A stretch of DNA of 64,000 bases from Catenuloplanes niger. Its GTDB lineage: Bacteria > Actinomycetota > Actinomycetes > Mycobacteriales > Micromonosporaceae. Both the position numbers and the translations under genes were made by a program. Shown here piece by piece: positions 7,888-16,075 of this stretch (the stretch's first letter is position 1; each line of letters opens with the position of its first letter). The notes under the pieces are model-generated. The model was given only the letters and a program-made list of their open reading frames with translations. It was not told the origin of the DNA and ran no database searches. The stretch covers positions 1,993,001 through 2,057,000 of the forward strand of contig NZ_JAVDYC010000001.1 in the NCBI RefSeq assembly GCF_031458255.1, read 5' to 3'.

Positions 7888-8915
7888 GCGCACCGAACGC
7901 GGTCGAGGTGGCCGGGCCGGATGACGCACCGGCCCAGCCCCTCGCCGAGATCCCCGCCACCCGCCACCGCCGCCACCGCCGCAACCGCCGCAACCTCCGG
8001 GACCGGCTGCGCCGCGACTGGCCGCTGCTGCTCATGGTCGTACCGGCGTTCCTGCTGGTCCTGGTCTTTCACTACGTGCCGACGCTGGGCAACGTGGTCG
8101 CGTTCCAGGACTACAACCCGTTCGCCGGCGACTCGCCGCTGGAGGCGTTCCTCTACAGCGAGTGGATCGGCTTCGGCAACTTCGAGGCGCTGTTCAAGGA
8201 CCCGTCGTTCTGGGACTCGCTGCGCAACACGCTCGCCATCCTGGTCTTCCAGCTGGTCTTCTACTTCCCGCTGCCGATCGTCCTGGCGCTGCTGCTGCAC
8301 AGCGTGCTGTCGCCGAGGCTGCGGTCGTTCATCCAGAGCGTGGTCTACCTGCCGCACTTCTTCAGCTGGGTGCTGGTCGTCTCGTTCTTCCAGCTGATGC
8401 TGGGCGGCGCCGGGCTGCTCGCCCAGGTCGTCCGGGACGCCGGCTACACGCCGCCGGACATCATGACGAACCCGGACGCGTTCATCGTGCTGGTCACGTC
8501 GCAGGCGGTCTGGAAGGACGCCGGCTGGGGCATGATCATCTTCCTGGCCGCGCTGGCCGCGATCGACCCGACGCTCTACGAGGCCGCCGCGGCCGACGGC
8601 GCCGGACGCTGGCGCCGGCTGTGGCACATCACGCTGCCCGGCCTGCGCTCCGTCATCATCCTGCTGCTCATCCTGCGGCTCGGCGACGCGCTCAACGTCG
8701 GCTTCGAGCAGTTCATCCTGCAACGCGACGCGGTCGGCCGGCAGGCCGCCGAGGTCCTCGACACCTACGTCTACTACCGCGGCGTGGTCGTCCAGCAGTA
8801 CGGCATCGGTGCCGCGGCGGGCCTGTTCAAGGCCGCGGTCGGGCTGGTCCTGATCCTGGCCGCCAACAAGATCGCACACCGGTTCGGCGAGCAAGGGATC
8901 TATCAAAAATCATGA
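7884..8915 (+). CDS. Sugar ABC transporter permease (LplB/MalF-like)
   Basis: 343-residue inner-membrane permease with a charged, His/Arg-rich cytoplasmic N-terminus (~45 residues) and about six hydrophobic segments starting at LLLMVVPAFLLVLVF. The EAA loop that docks the ATPase is visible as YEAAAADGAGRWRRLWHITL (residues ~232-251). It overlaps the lipoprotein gene by 4 nt (ATGA). It pairs with the next gene to form the membrane channel. No ATPase gene is present in the operon, so a shared MsiK/MsmX-type ATPase encoded elsewhere is presumed, as is usual in actinobacteria. Confidence 0.9.
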   Translation: MSAPNAVEVAGPDDAPAQPLAEIPATRHRRHRRNRRNLRDRLRRDWPLLLMVVPAFLLVLVFHYVPTLGNVVAFQDYNPFAGDSPLEAFLYSEWIGFGNFEALFKDPSFWDSLRNTLAILVFQLVFYFPLPIVLALLLHSVLSPRLRSFIQSVVYLPHFFSWVLVVSFFQLMLGGAGLLAQVVRDAGYTPPDIMTNPDAFIVLVTSQAVWKDAGWGMIIFLAALAAIDPTLYEAAAADGAGRWRRLWHITLPGLRSVIILLLILRLGDALNVGFEQFILQRDAVGRQAAEVLDTYVYYRGVVVQQYGIGAAAGLFKAAVGLVLILAANKIAHRFGEQGIYQKS

Positions 8916-9844
8916 CTGTCGTCGCGCCGCGTCGCACCTCCCGCCGCCCGGTCTGGGCGGAGAAGCCCAGCGTCCTCGGCCAGCTCGGCAAGGGCACCAT
9001 CCTGACGCTGGTCACCGCCGCCGTCCTGGTCCCGCTCTGGGTCGTGCTGGTCACCAGCCTCTCCTCGGCCGAAACGATCAACGAGGCCGGCGGCTACGTG
9101 ATCGTTCCGCGCGAGTTCGACCCGTCCGCCTACGTCGTGATCTTCTCCGGCGGGCTGATCGGCCGCGCGGTCTGGATCAGCACGCTGATCACGTTCATCG
9201 GCACCGCGATCAGCCTCACGCTCACCGTGCTCGCCGCCTACGGCCTGTCCCGCAGCAACTCCGTCGCGCACCGGCCGCTGCTGTTCTACTTCCTGCTCAC
9301 ATTCCTGATCTACCCGGGCATGATCCCGTCGTACCTGGTGGTCACCGGCCTCGGGCTCAAGAACAACCTGCTCGCGCTCACGCTGCCGACCGCGATCCAG
9401 GCGTTCAACCTGGTGGTGCTGCGCGCGTTCTTCATGAACATCCCGGCCGAGCTGCTCGACAGCGCCCGGATCGACGGCGCCGGCGAGTTCCGCATCCTCA
9501 CCCGCATCGTGCTGCCGCTGTCCAAGGCGGTCGTCGCCGTCATCGGCCTGTTCTACGCGGTCGGCTACTGGAACGCGTTCTTCAACGCCATCCTCTACAT
9601 CGACCGCAACGACCTGCAGCCGCTGCAACGCCTGCTCCAGGGCTACATCCTGCTCGGCCAGGCCCCACCCAACGTCGGCGGCGGCGCCGTCGTGCACATC
9701 CCCGGCATCGGCTACTCCGCCCCGCCCAGCCTCGCCATCAAGATGGCCGTCGTCATCGTCACGGTCATCCCGGCCCTGATCGTCTACCCGTTCATCCAGC
9801 GCCACTTCACCAAGGGCGTCATCATCGGCGCGGTCAAGGGCTGA
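8912..9844 (+). CDS. Sugar ABC transporter permease (LplC/MalG-like)
   Basis: 310-residue second permease. The start is the ATG at 8912, which overlaps the previous stop (ATGA). Six hydrophobic segments are visible and an EAA-type loop reads LLDSARIDGAGEFRILTRIV (residues ~185-204). The C-terminus FIQRHFTKGVIIGAVKG is the family ending. It forms the heterodimeric channel with the upstream permease for oligosaccharide import energised by a separately encoded ATPase. It is the last gene of the operon; a dispersed repeat follows. Confidence 0.9.
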   Translation: MTVVAPRRTSRRPVWAEKPSVLGQLGKGTILTLVTAAVLVPLWVVLVTSLSSAETINEAGGYVIVPREFDPSAYVVIFSGGLIGRAVWISTLITFIGTAISLTLTVLAAYGLSRSNSVAHRPLLFYFLLTFLIYPGMIPSYLVVTGLGLKNNLLALTLPTAIQAFNLVVLRAFFMNIPAELLDSARIDGAGEFRILTRIVLPLSKAVVAVIGLFYAVGYWNAFFNAILYIDRNDLQPLQRLLQGYILLGQAPPNVGGGAVVHIPGIGYSAPPSLAIKMAVVIVTVIPALIVYPFIQRHFTKGVIIGAVKG

Positions 9845-9909
9845 ACCCGCCAAGCGGCGAGACCACCGGAGCCCGAAACCCACCGGCCCAAAATCGATAA
9901 AGGACGATT

Positions 9910-9980
9910 TTCCCGCTTCCGGCGTGGCTGAGCTCCGAGTGCTCCCGCGGGCACCGGTCGTCGCTGGCGCTCCTCCCTGC
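9910..9980 (+). repeat. Dispersed convergent-junction repeat, copy 2 (forward)
   Basis: Begins TTCCCGCTTCCGGCG, has core GTGCTCCCGCGGGCACCGGT and ends CTCCTCCCTG. It lies just after the permease operon. A short complementary pair (AAAATCG at 9890 and CGATTTT at 9905) directly precedes it. Together with the opposite-facing copy 3 it brackets 9981-10225. Confidence 0.85.
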
Positions 9981-10225
9981 CGGATTCGCCGTGGTCCGGA
10001 ACAACCGCCACCCCGCACCACACTCGGAACGTGCCCCACCGCGTTCCGGCTACGTCGAGACCACCCCGCACCGCGATCCGGGCGCCTCCCCCACCGTTCC
10101 GACTACGTCGGGGCGCCCCGCACCGCGAGCGGGCGCGCCCCATGCCGTTCCGGTTCCGGCGGGAGGCCCCGATCGAGGCGGCGGCCGGCGCGGTGGAGCG
10201 CGGGGTCGTGGTGAGTGGGCCGGGA
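9981..10225. repeat. Degenerate ~53-bp tandem repeat tract between repeat copies 2 and 3
   Basis: Three diverged units can be aligned, each containing CCGTTCCG(G/A)CTACGTCG or a variant, followed by CCCCGCACCGCGA. No gene is supportable here. The tract is enclosed by two inverted copies of the dispersed element, in the gap between the converging permease operon and the cyclo-ligase gene. Confidence 0.5.
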
Positions 10226-10299
10226 CGTGCAGGGAGGCCGCTCGCGGCCGACCGGTGCCCGCGGGAGCGCTCGGAGCCCGGCCACGCCGGGAGCGGGAA
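10226..10299 (-). repeat. Dispersed convergent-junction repeat, copy 3 (reverse)
   Basis: Reverse-complement orientation: starts CGTGCAGGGAGGCCG, contains GACCGGTGCCCGCGGGAGC and ends AGCGGGAA. The outer arm pair GGCCGC/GCGGCC matches copies 1 and 6 rather than copies 2, 4 and 5. It ends 10 bp before the stop of the cyclo-ligase reading frame. Confidence 0.85.
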
Positions 10300-10308
10300 T
10301 ATCTGCTT

Positions 10309-11085
10309 TTAAAGGCTTTTGCGCAGTTGCTGGAGGAGCGGGATCGCGGCGATCTTCTCCTCGGTGAGGTCGGCCCAGTCGATGCGGCCGGTGGCGCGCG
10401 CGGGGCGGTGCGGGCGGCAGTCGATCACGCGGGACGGCGTGACGATCAGGTCGAGCGGGACGTCGTGGCTCGTGGTGGGAATGTCGCCGGCGGGACGGAC
10501 CTGGGTCTCGTGGACCGTGGTGACCACCAGCGTGTGCGGGCCGATCAGGCCGGCGGCGGACGCGACCGCGTACTCCAGGTCGGCGAAGCCACCCCCCTAG
10601 CCGAGCCGGGCACCGTCCGCGCCGGCGGCCACGCAGCCGGTCACCACCAGGTCGACCGCGGTGAGCTCGGCGACCGGGACGCGGCGGGCGGAACGGGTCG
10701 CGCCGGCGATCGACGCGGCGCGACGTGGCGTGTCGGCCAGGTGCGCGGGGTCGAGGAGGAAGAACGGCTCCGGCTCGGCCAGCCGGGGCACGGCCATGAA
10801 GACGGTCTTGCCGTCCTGCAGCGCGCGCTGGCGGACCGGCAGCTGCGCGGAGTCCGGGTTCGCCTTGACCGTGCGGGCGGCGGCCCACTCGGGCAGCGCG
10901 CGCAGGCGCTCGGCCGCGGCCTCGGCGCCGATGAAGTTGGAGATGCGGTGCCGGGCACCGGGGAACCGGGCCGCCTTCGCCGCGATCAGCGCGTCCCAGA
11001 CCTCGTCGCGGAGCGCGGCCTTCGCGGCCAGCAGCTCGGCCGGGCCGCCGGCGTCGTGGTCGTGGCGCTTCGGCGGTCGGGGCAT
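10309..11085 (-). pseudogene. 5-formyltetrahydrofolate cyclo-ligase-like gene interrupted by an in-frame TAG
   Basis: The frame reads as a complete 258-codon MTHFS-family protein (ATP-dependent conversion of 5-formyl-THF to 5,10-methenyl-THF) except that codon 163 (10597-10599) is TAG. Before it the protein ends ...GCVAAGADGARLG; after it, in the same frame, it continues GGGFADLEYAVASAAGLIG and runs to a TAA at 10309 with the family ending. The stop replaces the residue before GGG in the nucleotide-binding loop RLG(K/Y)GGG, where AAG or TAC would need one base change. The N-terminal substrate motif (KANPDSAQLPVRQRAL) is intact. No frameshift is needed. Explanations are recent inactivation, sequencing error, or readthrough. 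A second functional copy elsewhere would be expected if this one is dead. Confidence 0.85.
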
Positions 11086-11207
11086 CCGCCGATCATCCCA
11101 AAAGCATGCGCCGGGTGGCCATCGGCCCGGCACGACCAGGACTTAAGGCACGTTCAGGCAGGTCGTGTCGTCTGGGGGTGGGCACCACGCGGGTACCGGC
11201 ACAGGGC

Positions 11208-11220
11208 TAGCCTGAGGTAT
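11208..11220 (+). promoter_or_regulatory. -10 element of a probable leaderless promoter for pyk
   Basis: TAGCCT (11208-11213) lies 7 nt before the GTG start of pyruvate kinase, the spacing typical of leaderless actinobacterial transcripts. A weak GAGG also sits close to the start. No convincing -35 was found. Confidence 0.4.
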
Positions 11221-12639
11221 GTGACACGCCGCGCGAAAATCGTCTGCACTCTCGGCCCCGCGACCTCGTCCCCGGAACGCATCCGGGGTCTCGTGGAGGC
11301 CGGCATGGATGTGGCCCGGCTGAACTTCAGCCACGGTGACCACTCCGATCACGAGCAGGTCTACCAGCTGGTGCGGGAGGCCGCGAAGGCCTCGGGCCGC
11401 GCCGTCGCCGTCCTGGCGGACCTGCAGGGGCCGAAGATCCGGCTCGGCCGGTTCGAGAACGGCCCGCACGAGTGGCGCACCGGGGACTCCGTGGTCATCA
11501 CCGGCGATGACATCATCGGCTCGGCCACCCGCGTCTCGTGCACCTACCGCAAGCTCCCGCAGGAGGTCAAGGTCGGCGACCGACTCCTGATCGACGACGG
11601 CAGGGTCGCCGTCGAGGTCACCAACGTCGAGGACAACGACATCCACGTCCTCGTCGTCGAGGGTGGCAAGGTCTCGAACAACAAGGGCGTCTCGCTGCCC
11701 AACGTGGCCGTCAGCGTGCCCGCCATGTCCGAGAAGGACGCCGAGGACCTGCGGTTCGCGCTCCGGATCGGCGCGGACCTGATCGCGCTCTCCTTCGTGC
11801 GCACGCCGGAGGACATCAAGCTGGTGCACAGCGTCATGGACGAGGAGGGCATCCGCCGCCCCGTCCTGGCCAAGGTGGAGAAGCCGGAGGCGGTCACCCA
11901 CCTGGAGGCGATCGTCGAGGCGTTCGACGGTGTGATGGTCGCTCGCGGTGATCTCGGCGTGGAGATGCCGCTCGACCAGGTGCCGCTCGTGCAGAAGAAG
12001 CTGGTGCAGCTCTGCCGGGAGAACGCGAAGCCGGTCATCGTGGCCACCCAGATGCTCGACTCCATGATCGAGAACTCGCGGCCCACCCGCGCGGAGACCT
12101 CCGACGTGGCGAACGCGGTGCTCGACGGCGCGGACGCGGTGATGCTGTCCGGCGAGACCAGCGTCGGCAAGTTCCCGGTCCTGACGGTCAGCACCATGGC
12201 CAAGATCATCGAGACCACCGAGTCCGGCGAGTTCGGCGTGCCGCGCCTGCAGCACGACCCGCGCACGCACGGTGGCGCGCTGACCGTGGCCGCGTCCCAG
12301 ATCGCGCGGAACATCGGGGCGAAGGCGCTGGTCGCGTTCTCGCAGACCGGTGACACCGTGCGCCGCCTGGCCCGGCTGCACTGCGAGCTGCCGCTGCTGG
12401 CGTTCACGCCGATCGCGGAGGTCCGCGACCAGCTGGCGCTCAGCTGGGGCGTGCAGACGTTCCAGACCGCGTTCGTGGAGCACACCGACGACATGTTCCG
12501 GCAGGTCGACGGCGCGCTGCTCGGCCTCGGCCAGTTCAAGCCCGGCGACTACGTGGTCGTCGTGGCCGGCACCCCGGCCGGCACGCCCGGCTCGACGAAC
12601 ACGCTGCGCGTGCACCAGCTCGGCACGCTCTCCGCGTGA
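11221..12639 (+). CDS. pyk: Pyruvate kinase
   Basis: 472-residue glycolytic enzyme transferring phosphate from phosphoenolpyruvate to ADP. The N-terminal signature RRAKIVCTLGPATSS is followed by the substrate-binding MDVARLNFSHGDH, then the B-domain, the active-site block LAKVEKPEAV...MVARGDLGVEMP and MLDSM...RAETSDVANAVLDG, and a C-terminal allosteric domain ending near residue 472. Length and motifs are complete. The GTG at 11221 matches the family N-terminus; longer in-frame extensions upstream carry no coding signal. It overlaps tesB by 4 nt (GTGA), so the two are co-transcribed. Confidence 0.97.
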   Translation: MTRRAKIVCTLGPATSSPERIRGLVEAGMDVARLNFSHGDHSDHEQVYQLVREAAKASGRAVAVLADLQGPKIRLGRFENGPHEWRTGDSVVITGDDIIGSATRVSCTYRKLPQEVKVGDRLLIDDGRVAVEVTNVEDNDIHVLVVEGGKVSNNKGVSLPNVAVSVPAMSEKDAEDLRFALRIGADLIALSFVRTPEDIKLVHSVMDEEGIRRPVLAKVEKPEAVTHLEAIVEAFDGVMVARGDLGVEMPLDQVPLVQKKLVQLCRENAKPVIVATQMLDSMIENSRPTRAETSDVANAVLDGADAVMLSGETSVGKFPVLTVSTMAKIIETTESGEFGVPRLQHDPRTHGGALTVAASQIARNIGAKALVAFSQTGDTVRRLARLHCELPLLAFTPIAEVRDQLALSWGVQTFQTAFVEHTDDMFRQVDGALLGLGQFKPGDYVVVVAGTPAGTPGSTNTLRVHQLGTLSA

Positions 12640-13520
12640 GTGACGTCCCTGCCTCCGGGCAGGCCGCGGTGAACCAGCTGCTGGAGATGCTCGACCTCCA
12701 GCGGCTGGGCCCGTCGGAGTTCCGGGGCCACACCCCGCAGGTCTCCCGGCAGCGCATCTTCGGCGGCCAGGTCGCCGCGCAGGCACTGGTCGCGGCCGGG
12801 CGCACCGTGGAACCGGACCGCACCGTGCACTCGCTGCACGGCTACTTCGTACGGCCGGGCGACCCGGCCGTGCCGATCGAGTTCCGGGTGGAGAACATCC
12901 GGGACGGCCGGTCGTTCTCGGTGCGGCGCTCCGTCGCCTACCAGCACGACACGGTCATCTTCTTCATGTCCGCCTCGTTCCACGTGGCCGAGGAAGGACT
13001 GGACCACCACGAGCCGTTCCCGGCCGGCGTCCCGGCGCCGGAGGACGTGCCGACCGTGTCCGAACGGATGGCGCGCTACCCGGAACGGCTCGCCGTGCTG
13101 GCCGCAGCCGGACCGCACGCCATCGACGTGCGCTACCTCGGCGAACCCGGTTGGGTGCCACCCGGCGACCGGCCGGTCAACGCGGAACCGCGCGTGTGGA
13201 TGCGCATCGACGGCAAGCTCCCCGACGACCCGCTGATCCACGCGGCCGCGCTGACCTACGCGTCCGACCTGACGCTGCTCGACGCGGTGCTGGCCACGCA
13301 CGGCGAGGTGTGGGGCCCGGGCGGCGTGGTCGGCGCGAGCCTCGACCACGCGCTCTGGCTGCACCGGCCGTTCCGGGCCGACGAGTGGTTCCTCTACGAC
13401 TGCTCCAGCCCGTCCGCGTCCGGCGCACGCGGCCTGGCGGACGGGCGGATGTTCGCCGCGGACGGGCGCCTGATCGCCAGCGCGGTCCAGGAGGGCCTGC
13501 TGCGGCGGGTGGGCGGCTAG
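12636..13520 (+). CDS. tesB: Acyl-CoA thioesterase II
   Basis: 294-residue double-hotdog thioesterase that hydrolyses medium and long acyl-CoA to free acid and CoA. Visible signatures are RIFGGQVAAQALVAAGRTV (residues ~40-58), the first-hotdog HSLHGYFVRPGD, the FRVENIRDGRSFSVRRSVAYQ strand pair, and in the second half SLDHALWLHRPFRADEWFLY with the catalytic Asp (SLDHA), followed by GARGLADGRMFAADGRLIAS. It is coupled to pyruvate kinase (GTGA). It probably acts in the cytoplasm in fatty-acid turnover. Confidence 0.93.
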   Translation: MSDVPASGQAAVNQLLEMLDLQRLGPSEFRGHTPQVSRQRIFGGQVAAQALVAAGRTVEPDRTVHSLHGYFVRPGDPAVPIEFRVENIRDGRSFSVRRSVAYQHDTVIFFMSASFHVAEEGLDHHEPFPAGVPAPEDVPTVSERMARYPERLAVLAAAGPHAIDVRYLGEPGWVPPGDRPVNAEPRVWMRIDGKLPDDPLIHAAALTYASDLTLLDAVLATHGEVWGPGGVVGASLDHALWLHRPFRADEWFLYDCSSPSASGARGLADGRMFAADGRLIASAVQEGLLRRVGG

Positions 13521-14034
13521 CCTCGGCGGGTCCGCGTCACGCGGCCCGGTGTCGCGCGGTCCATGTCGCGCGGCGTCACGCGGCTCGCGTCGCGCGGTGC
13601 GGCTCGGCGGCGCTCGGTGCGGCGCCACGCGGCCCAGCGCCATGCGGCCCGTGTCGCTCGGCGTCACGGGGGCCCGTGTCGCGCAGTGAGGCTCAGCGCC
13701 GCTCGGGTCGCGCAGTGAGGCTCAGCGCCGCTCGGGTCGCGCAGTGAGGCTCAGCGCCGCTCGGGTCGCGCAGTGAGGCTCAGCGCCGCTCGGGTCGCGC
13801 AGTGAGGCTCAGCGCCGCTCGGTGCGGCGCTACGCGCCGCTCGGTGCGGCGCCAGGCGGCCCAGACGCCATGCGGCCCGTGTCGCGCAGTGAGGCTCAGC
13901 GTCGCGCGGTGCGGCGTCGCGCGGCCCGCGTCGCGCGGTGCGGCTTCGGGCGGTTCGGCGTCACCCCGTCGTGTCGCTCCGGCTTTCACGCAGGGTGGGA
14001 AAAGGCTCATTCCCGATGCGGATACTCTTCTTTT
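13521..14034. repeat. Low-complexity intergenic tract with a 29-bp tandem array
   Basis: A TCGCGCAGTGAGGCTCAGCG-containing 29-bp unit is repeated five times without spacers at 13679-13823, with a sixth partial copy at 13882-13901. The flanks (13530-13678 and 13824-13960) are built from shorter, diverged GTCGCGCGG/GTGCGGCG pieces. No gene is supportable. The lack of unique spacers rules out a CRISPR array. Confidence 0.85.
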
Positions 14035-14526
14035 ATGCGTCTGTCCGCACGGGTCGACTATGCGCTCCGCGCGGTCGCCGAACTCGCCCAAGCCGCCGCC
14101 GACGCGGTGCCGGACCCCACGTCGCGCTCGGCGCGCCCGGGTAACCCGCTCACCGCCGAGCGCATCGCACGGGCGCAGGAGATCCCGCCGAAGTTCCTGG
14201 AGAGCATCCTGCTCCAGTTGCGCCGCGGCGGCATCGTGCACGCCCAGCGCGGCCCAGAGGGCGGTTACTGGCTGGCCCGGCCGGCCACGGAGATCTCGCT
14301 GGCGGACGTGATCCGGGTGATCGACGGCCCGTTGGCGAACGTGCGCGGTCAGCGCCCCGAGGACCTCGGCTACTCCGGTGCGGCGGTGGCGCTCCAGGAG
14401 GTCTGGATCGCGCTGCGCGCCAGTGAACGGGAGATCCTGGAGCTGGTCACGCTCGCCGACATCGCCGCCGGCAAGCTGCCCGACCGGGTGCAGGAACTGG
14501 CCGCCGATCCGCGCGCCTGGGTATAG
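14035..14526 (+). CDS. Rrf2-family transcriptional regulator without cluster cysteines
   Basis: 163-residue winged-helix regulator. The N-terminus MRLSARVDYALRAVAELAQA and the recognition region (PPKFLESILLQLRRGGIVHA) followed by RGPEGGYWLARP are classic Rrf2. The protein has no cysteine, so it cannot hold the [Fe-S] cluster of IscR/NsrR; it is closer to the CymR type, which senses sulfur metabolism through partners. ATG 14035 has no Shine-Dalgarno, but GATACT lies 12 nt upstream, suggesting a leaderless mRNA. The next gene encodes a TSUP exporter often linked to sulfur, which supports a sulfur-related role (inference). Confidence 0.87.
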   Translation: MRLSARVDYALRAVAELAQAAADAVPDPTSRSARPGNPLTAERIARAQEIPPKFLESILLQLRRGGIVHAQRGPEGGYWLARPATEISLADVIRVIDGPLANVRGQRPEDLGYSGAAVALQEVWIALRASEREILELVTLADIAAGKLPDRVQELAADPRAWV

Positions 14527-14616
14527 CCCGACCCTCTCATCAGCTGGACGGTGCTCGACCTCGCGGCTAATCTCCACTAATCTGATCGACATTGTCTGAC
14601 AGATGGGTGGTGTGGG

Positions 14617-15519
14617 ATGCGCAAGCTGGTCGTGCTGGCACTGGTCGGGTTCGCAGCGCAGCTCGTCGACGGCGCACTCGGCATGGGTTACGGCGTCACC
14701 TCCACCACGCTGCTGCTGGTGGCGGGCCTGACCCCGGCGTCCGCGTCCGCGTCCGTGCACCTCGCCGAGATCGGCACCACGCTCGCCGCCGGCACCGCGC
14801 ACTGGCGCTTCGGCAACGTCGACTGGCGCGTGGTCCGGCGGATCGCGCTGCCCGGCGCGCTCGGCGCGTTCCTCGGTGCCACCGCGCTCAGCGCACTCTC
14901 CACCGAGGCCGCCGAGCCGTGGATGGCCGGCATCTTGCTCGCGCTCGGCGTCTACCTGCTGGTCCGCTTCGCCCGCCCGATCGGCCGCGTGATCAACCGC
15001 TCGCCGCTGCGCAGCCGTTTCCTGGCCCCGCTCGGCCTGGTCGCCGGCTTCGTCGACGCCACCGGTGGCGGCGGCTGGGGCCCGGTCGCCACCCCGTCCC
15101 TGCTGGTCAGCGGCCGGATGGAGCCGCGCAAGGTGATCGGCTCGGTGGACACGTCCGAATTCGTGGTCGCACTCGCCGCCAGCGCCGGCTTCCTCCTCGG
15201 CCTCGGCACCTCCGGCTTCGTCTGGGGCACGGTCCTGGCCCTGCTGGCCGGCGGCCTCATCGCGGCACCGATCGCGGCCTGGCTGGTCCGGATCGTCCCG
15301 GCACAACTGCTCGGCGCGGTCGTCGGCGGCATGATCGTGCTGACCAACGCACGAACGCTGATGAAGTCCTTCGACATCACCGGCGGCACGACCTCCGTGG
15401 TCTACGCCCTGATCATCATCGGCTGGCTGGCAGCCGCCACGCTGGCGATCCGCGCCCTCCGCCGCTCCCGCCGCGCCGAGGCCGCCGCGCCGGAGGAGCG
15501 GGAGCTCATCCCGGCCTGA
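14617..15519 (+). CDS. TSUP (TauE/SafE) family membrane exporter
   Basis: 300-residue integral membrane protein with about eight hydrophobic segments and the duplicated family motif: GALGMGYGVTSTTLLL near residues 20-35 and ATGGGGWGPVATPSLLVSGR near 149-168, followed by PRKVIGSVDTSEFVV. Family members move sulfite, sulfoacetate or related organosulfur anions. It starts at ATG 14617, 90 bp after the Rrf2 gene, and is probably its target. The gap carries repeated CTAATCT elements (14571 and 14579 region), a possible Rrf2 operator. The substrate is not determined. Confidence 0.9.
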   Translation: MRKLVVLALVGFAAQLVDGALGMGYGVTSTTLLLVAGLTPASASASVHLAEIGTTLAAGTAHWRFGNVDWRVVRRIALPGALGAFLGATALSALSTEAAEPWMAGILLALGVYLLVRFARPIGRVINRSPLRSRFLAPLGLVAGFVDATGGGGWGPVATPSLLVSGRMEPRKVIGSVDTSEFVVALAASAGFLLGLGTSGFVWGTVLALLAGGLIAAPIAAWLVRIVPAQLLGAVVGGMIVLTNARTLMKSFDITGGTTSVVYALIIIGWLAAATLAIRALRRSRRAEAAAPEERELIPA

Positions 15520-16075
15520 CCGCGGGCCGCCCCCGGAGTCAGGCCGCGCACCGCTCGCGCCGTCGCGTGCTTGCGCCGTCGCGTGCTTGCGCCACCGCGC
15601 GCTTGCGCCACCGCGCGCTTGCGCCACCGCGCGCTTGCGCCACCGCGCCGACCGACGATGCGTGTCGGCCGACGACCACGTCAGCCGTCGGCCACGTCAG
15701 CCGCAGCGATGGGCCGCCTCAGCCATCCGCCGCATCAGACATCGGCCGCATCAGACATCGGCTTCGTGGCGCCGCGCGAGCCGTGGCAATCCCTAGGGTC
15801 CCGGAGGCCAGTGGCAGTGGCGCTTCCCGTGGCCCCACGGCCAGTGGCTGGCTGTTGCACTGCCACATCACGCGGCGCAACAGCCGCAGCGGTCCCGTGA
15901 CCCCTCGTGCGCCGGGTGGCGGCGGCGCTTACGCGGGCCGGTGCCGGCCGCGATCCCGCAGCCCGCGGGCCAGCGGCGGCGGTGATTCCGCACCGCACGG
16001 CGCAACAGCCACGGCGATGCGGCCCGCCGGTGGACTGGATCTCACCCCGGCTCGACGGGATCCGCCGAGCCCGGC
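15520..16075. repeat. Gene-free tract with a 16-bp tandem array
   Basis: A 16-bp unit CGCGCTTGCGCCACCG (variants CGTGC..., ...GTCG) is repeated five times at 15566-15645 with a partial copy before it. Further on, CCGCATCAGACATCGG occurs twice in tandem near 15728-15759. The remaining ~300 bp to the MarR stop show no coding signal, hairpin or RNA gene I can support. Confidence 0.75.

Noticed and set aside
13679-13823. CRISPR array (29-bp repeats)
   Set aside because: The 29-bp units follow each other directly with no unique spacers, and no cas genes are nearby.
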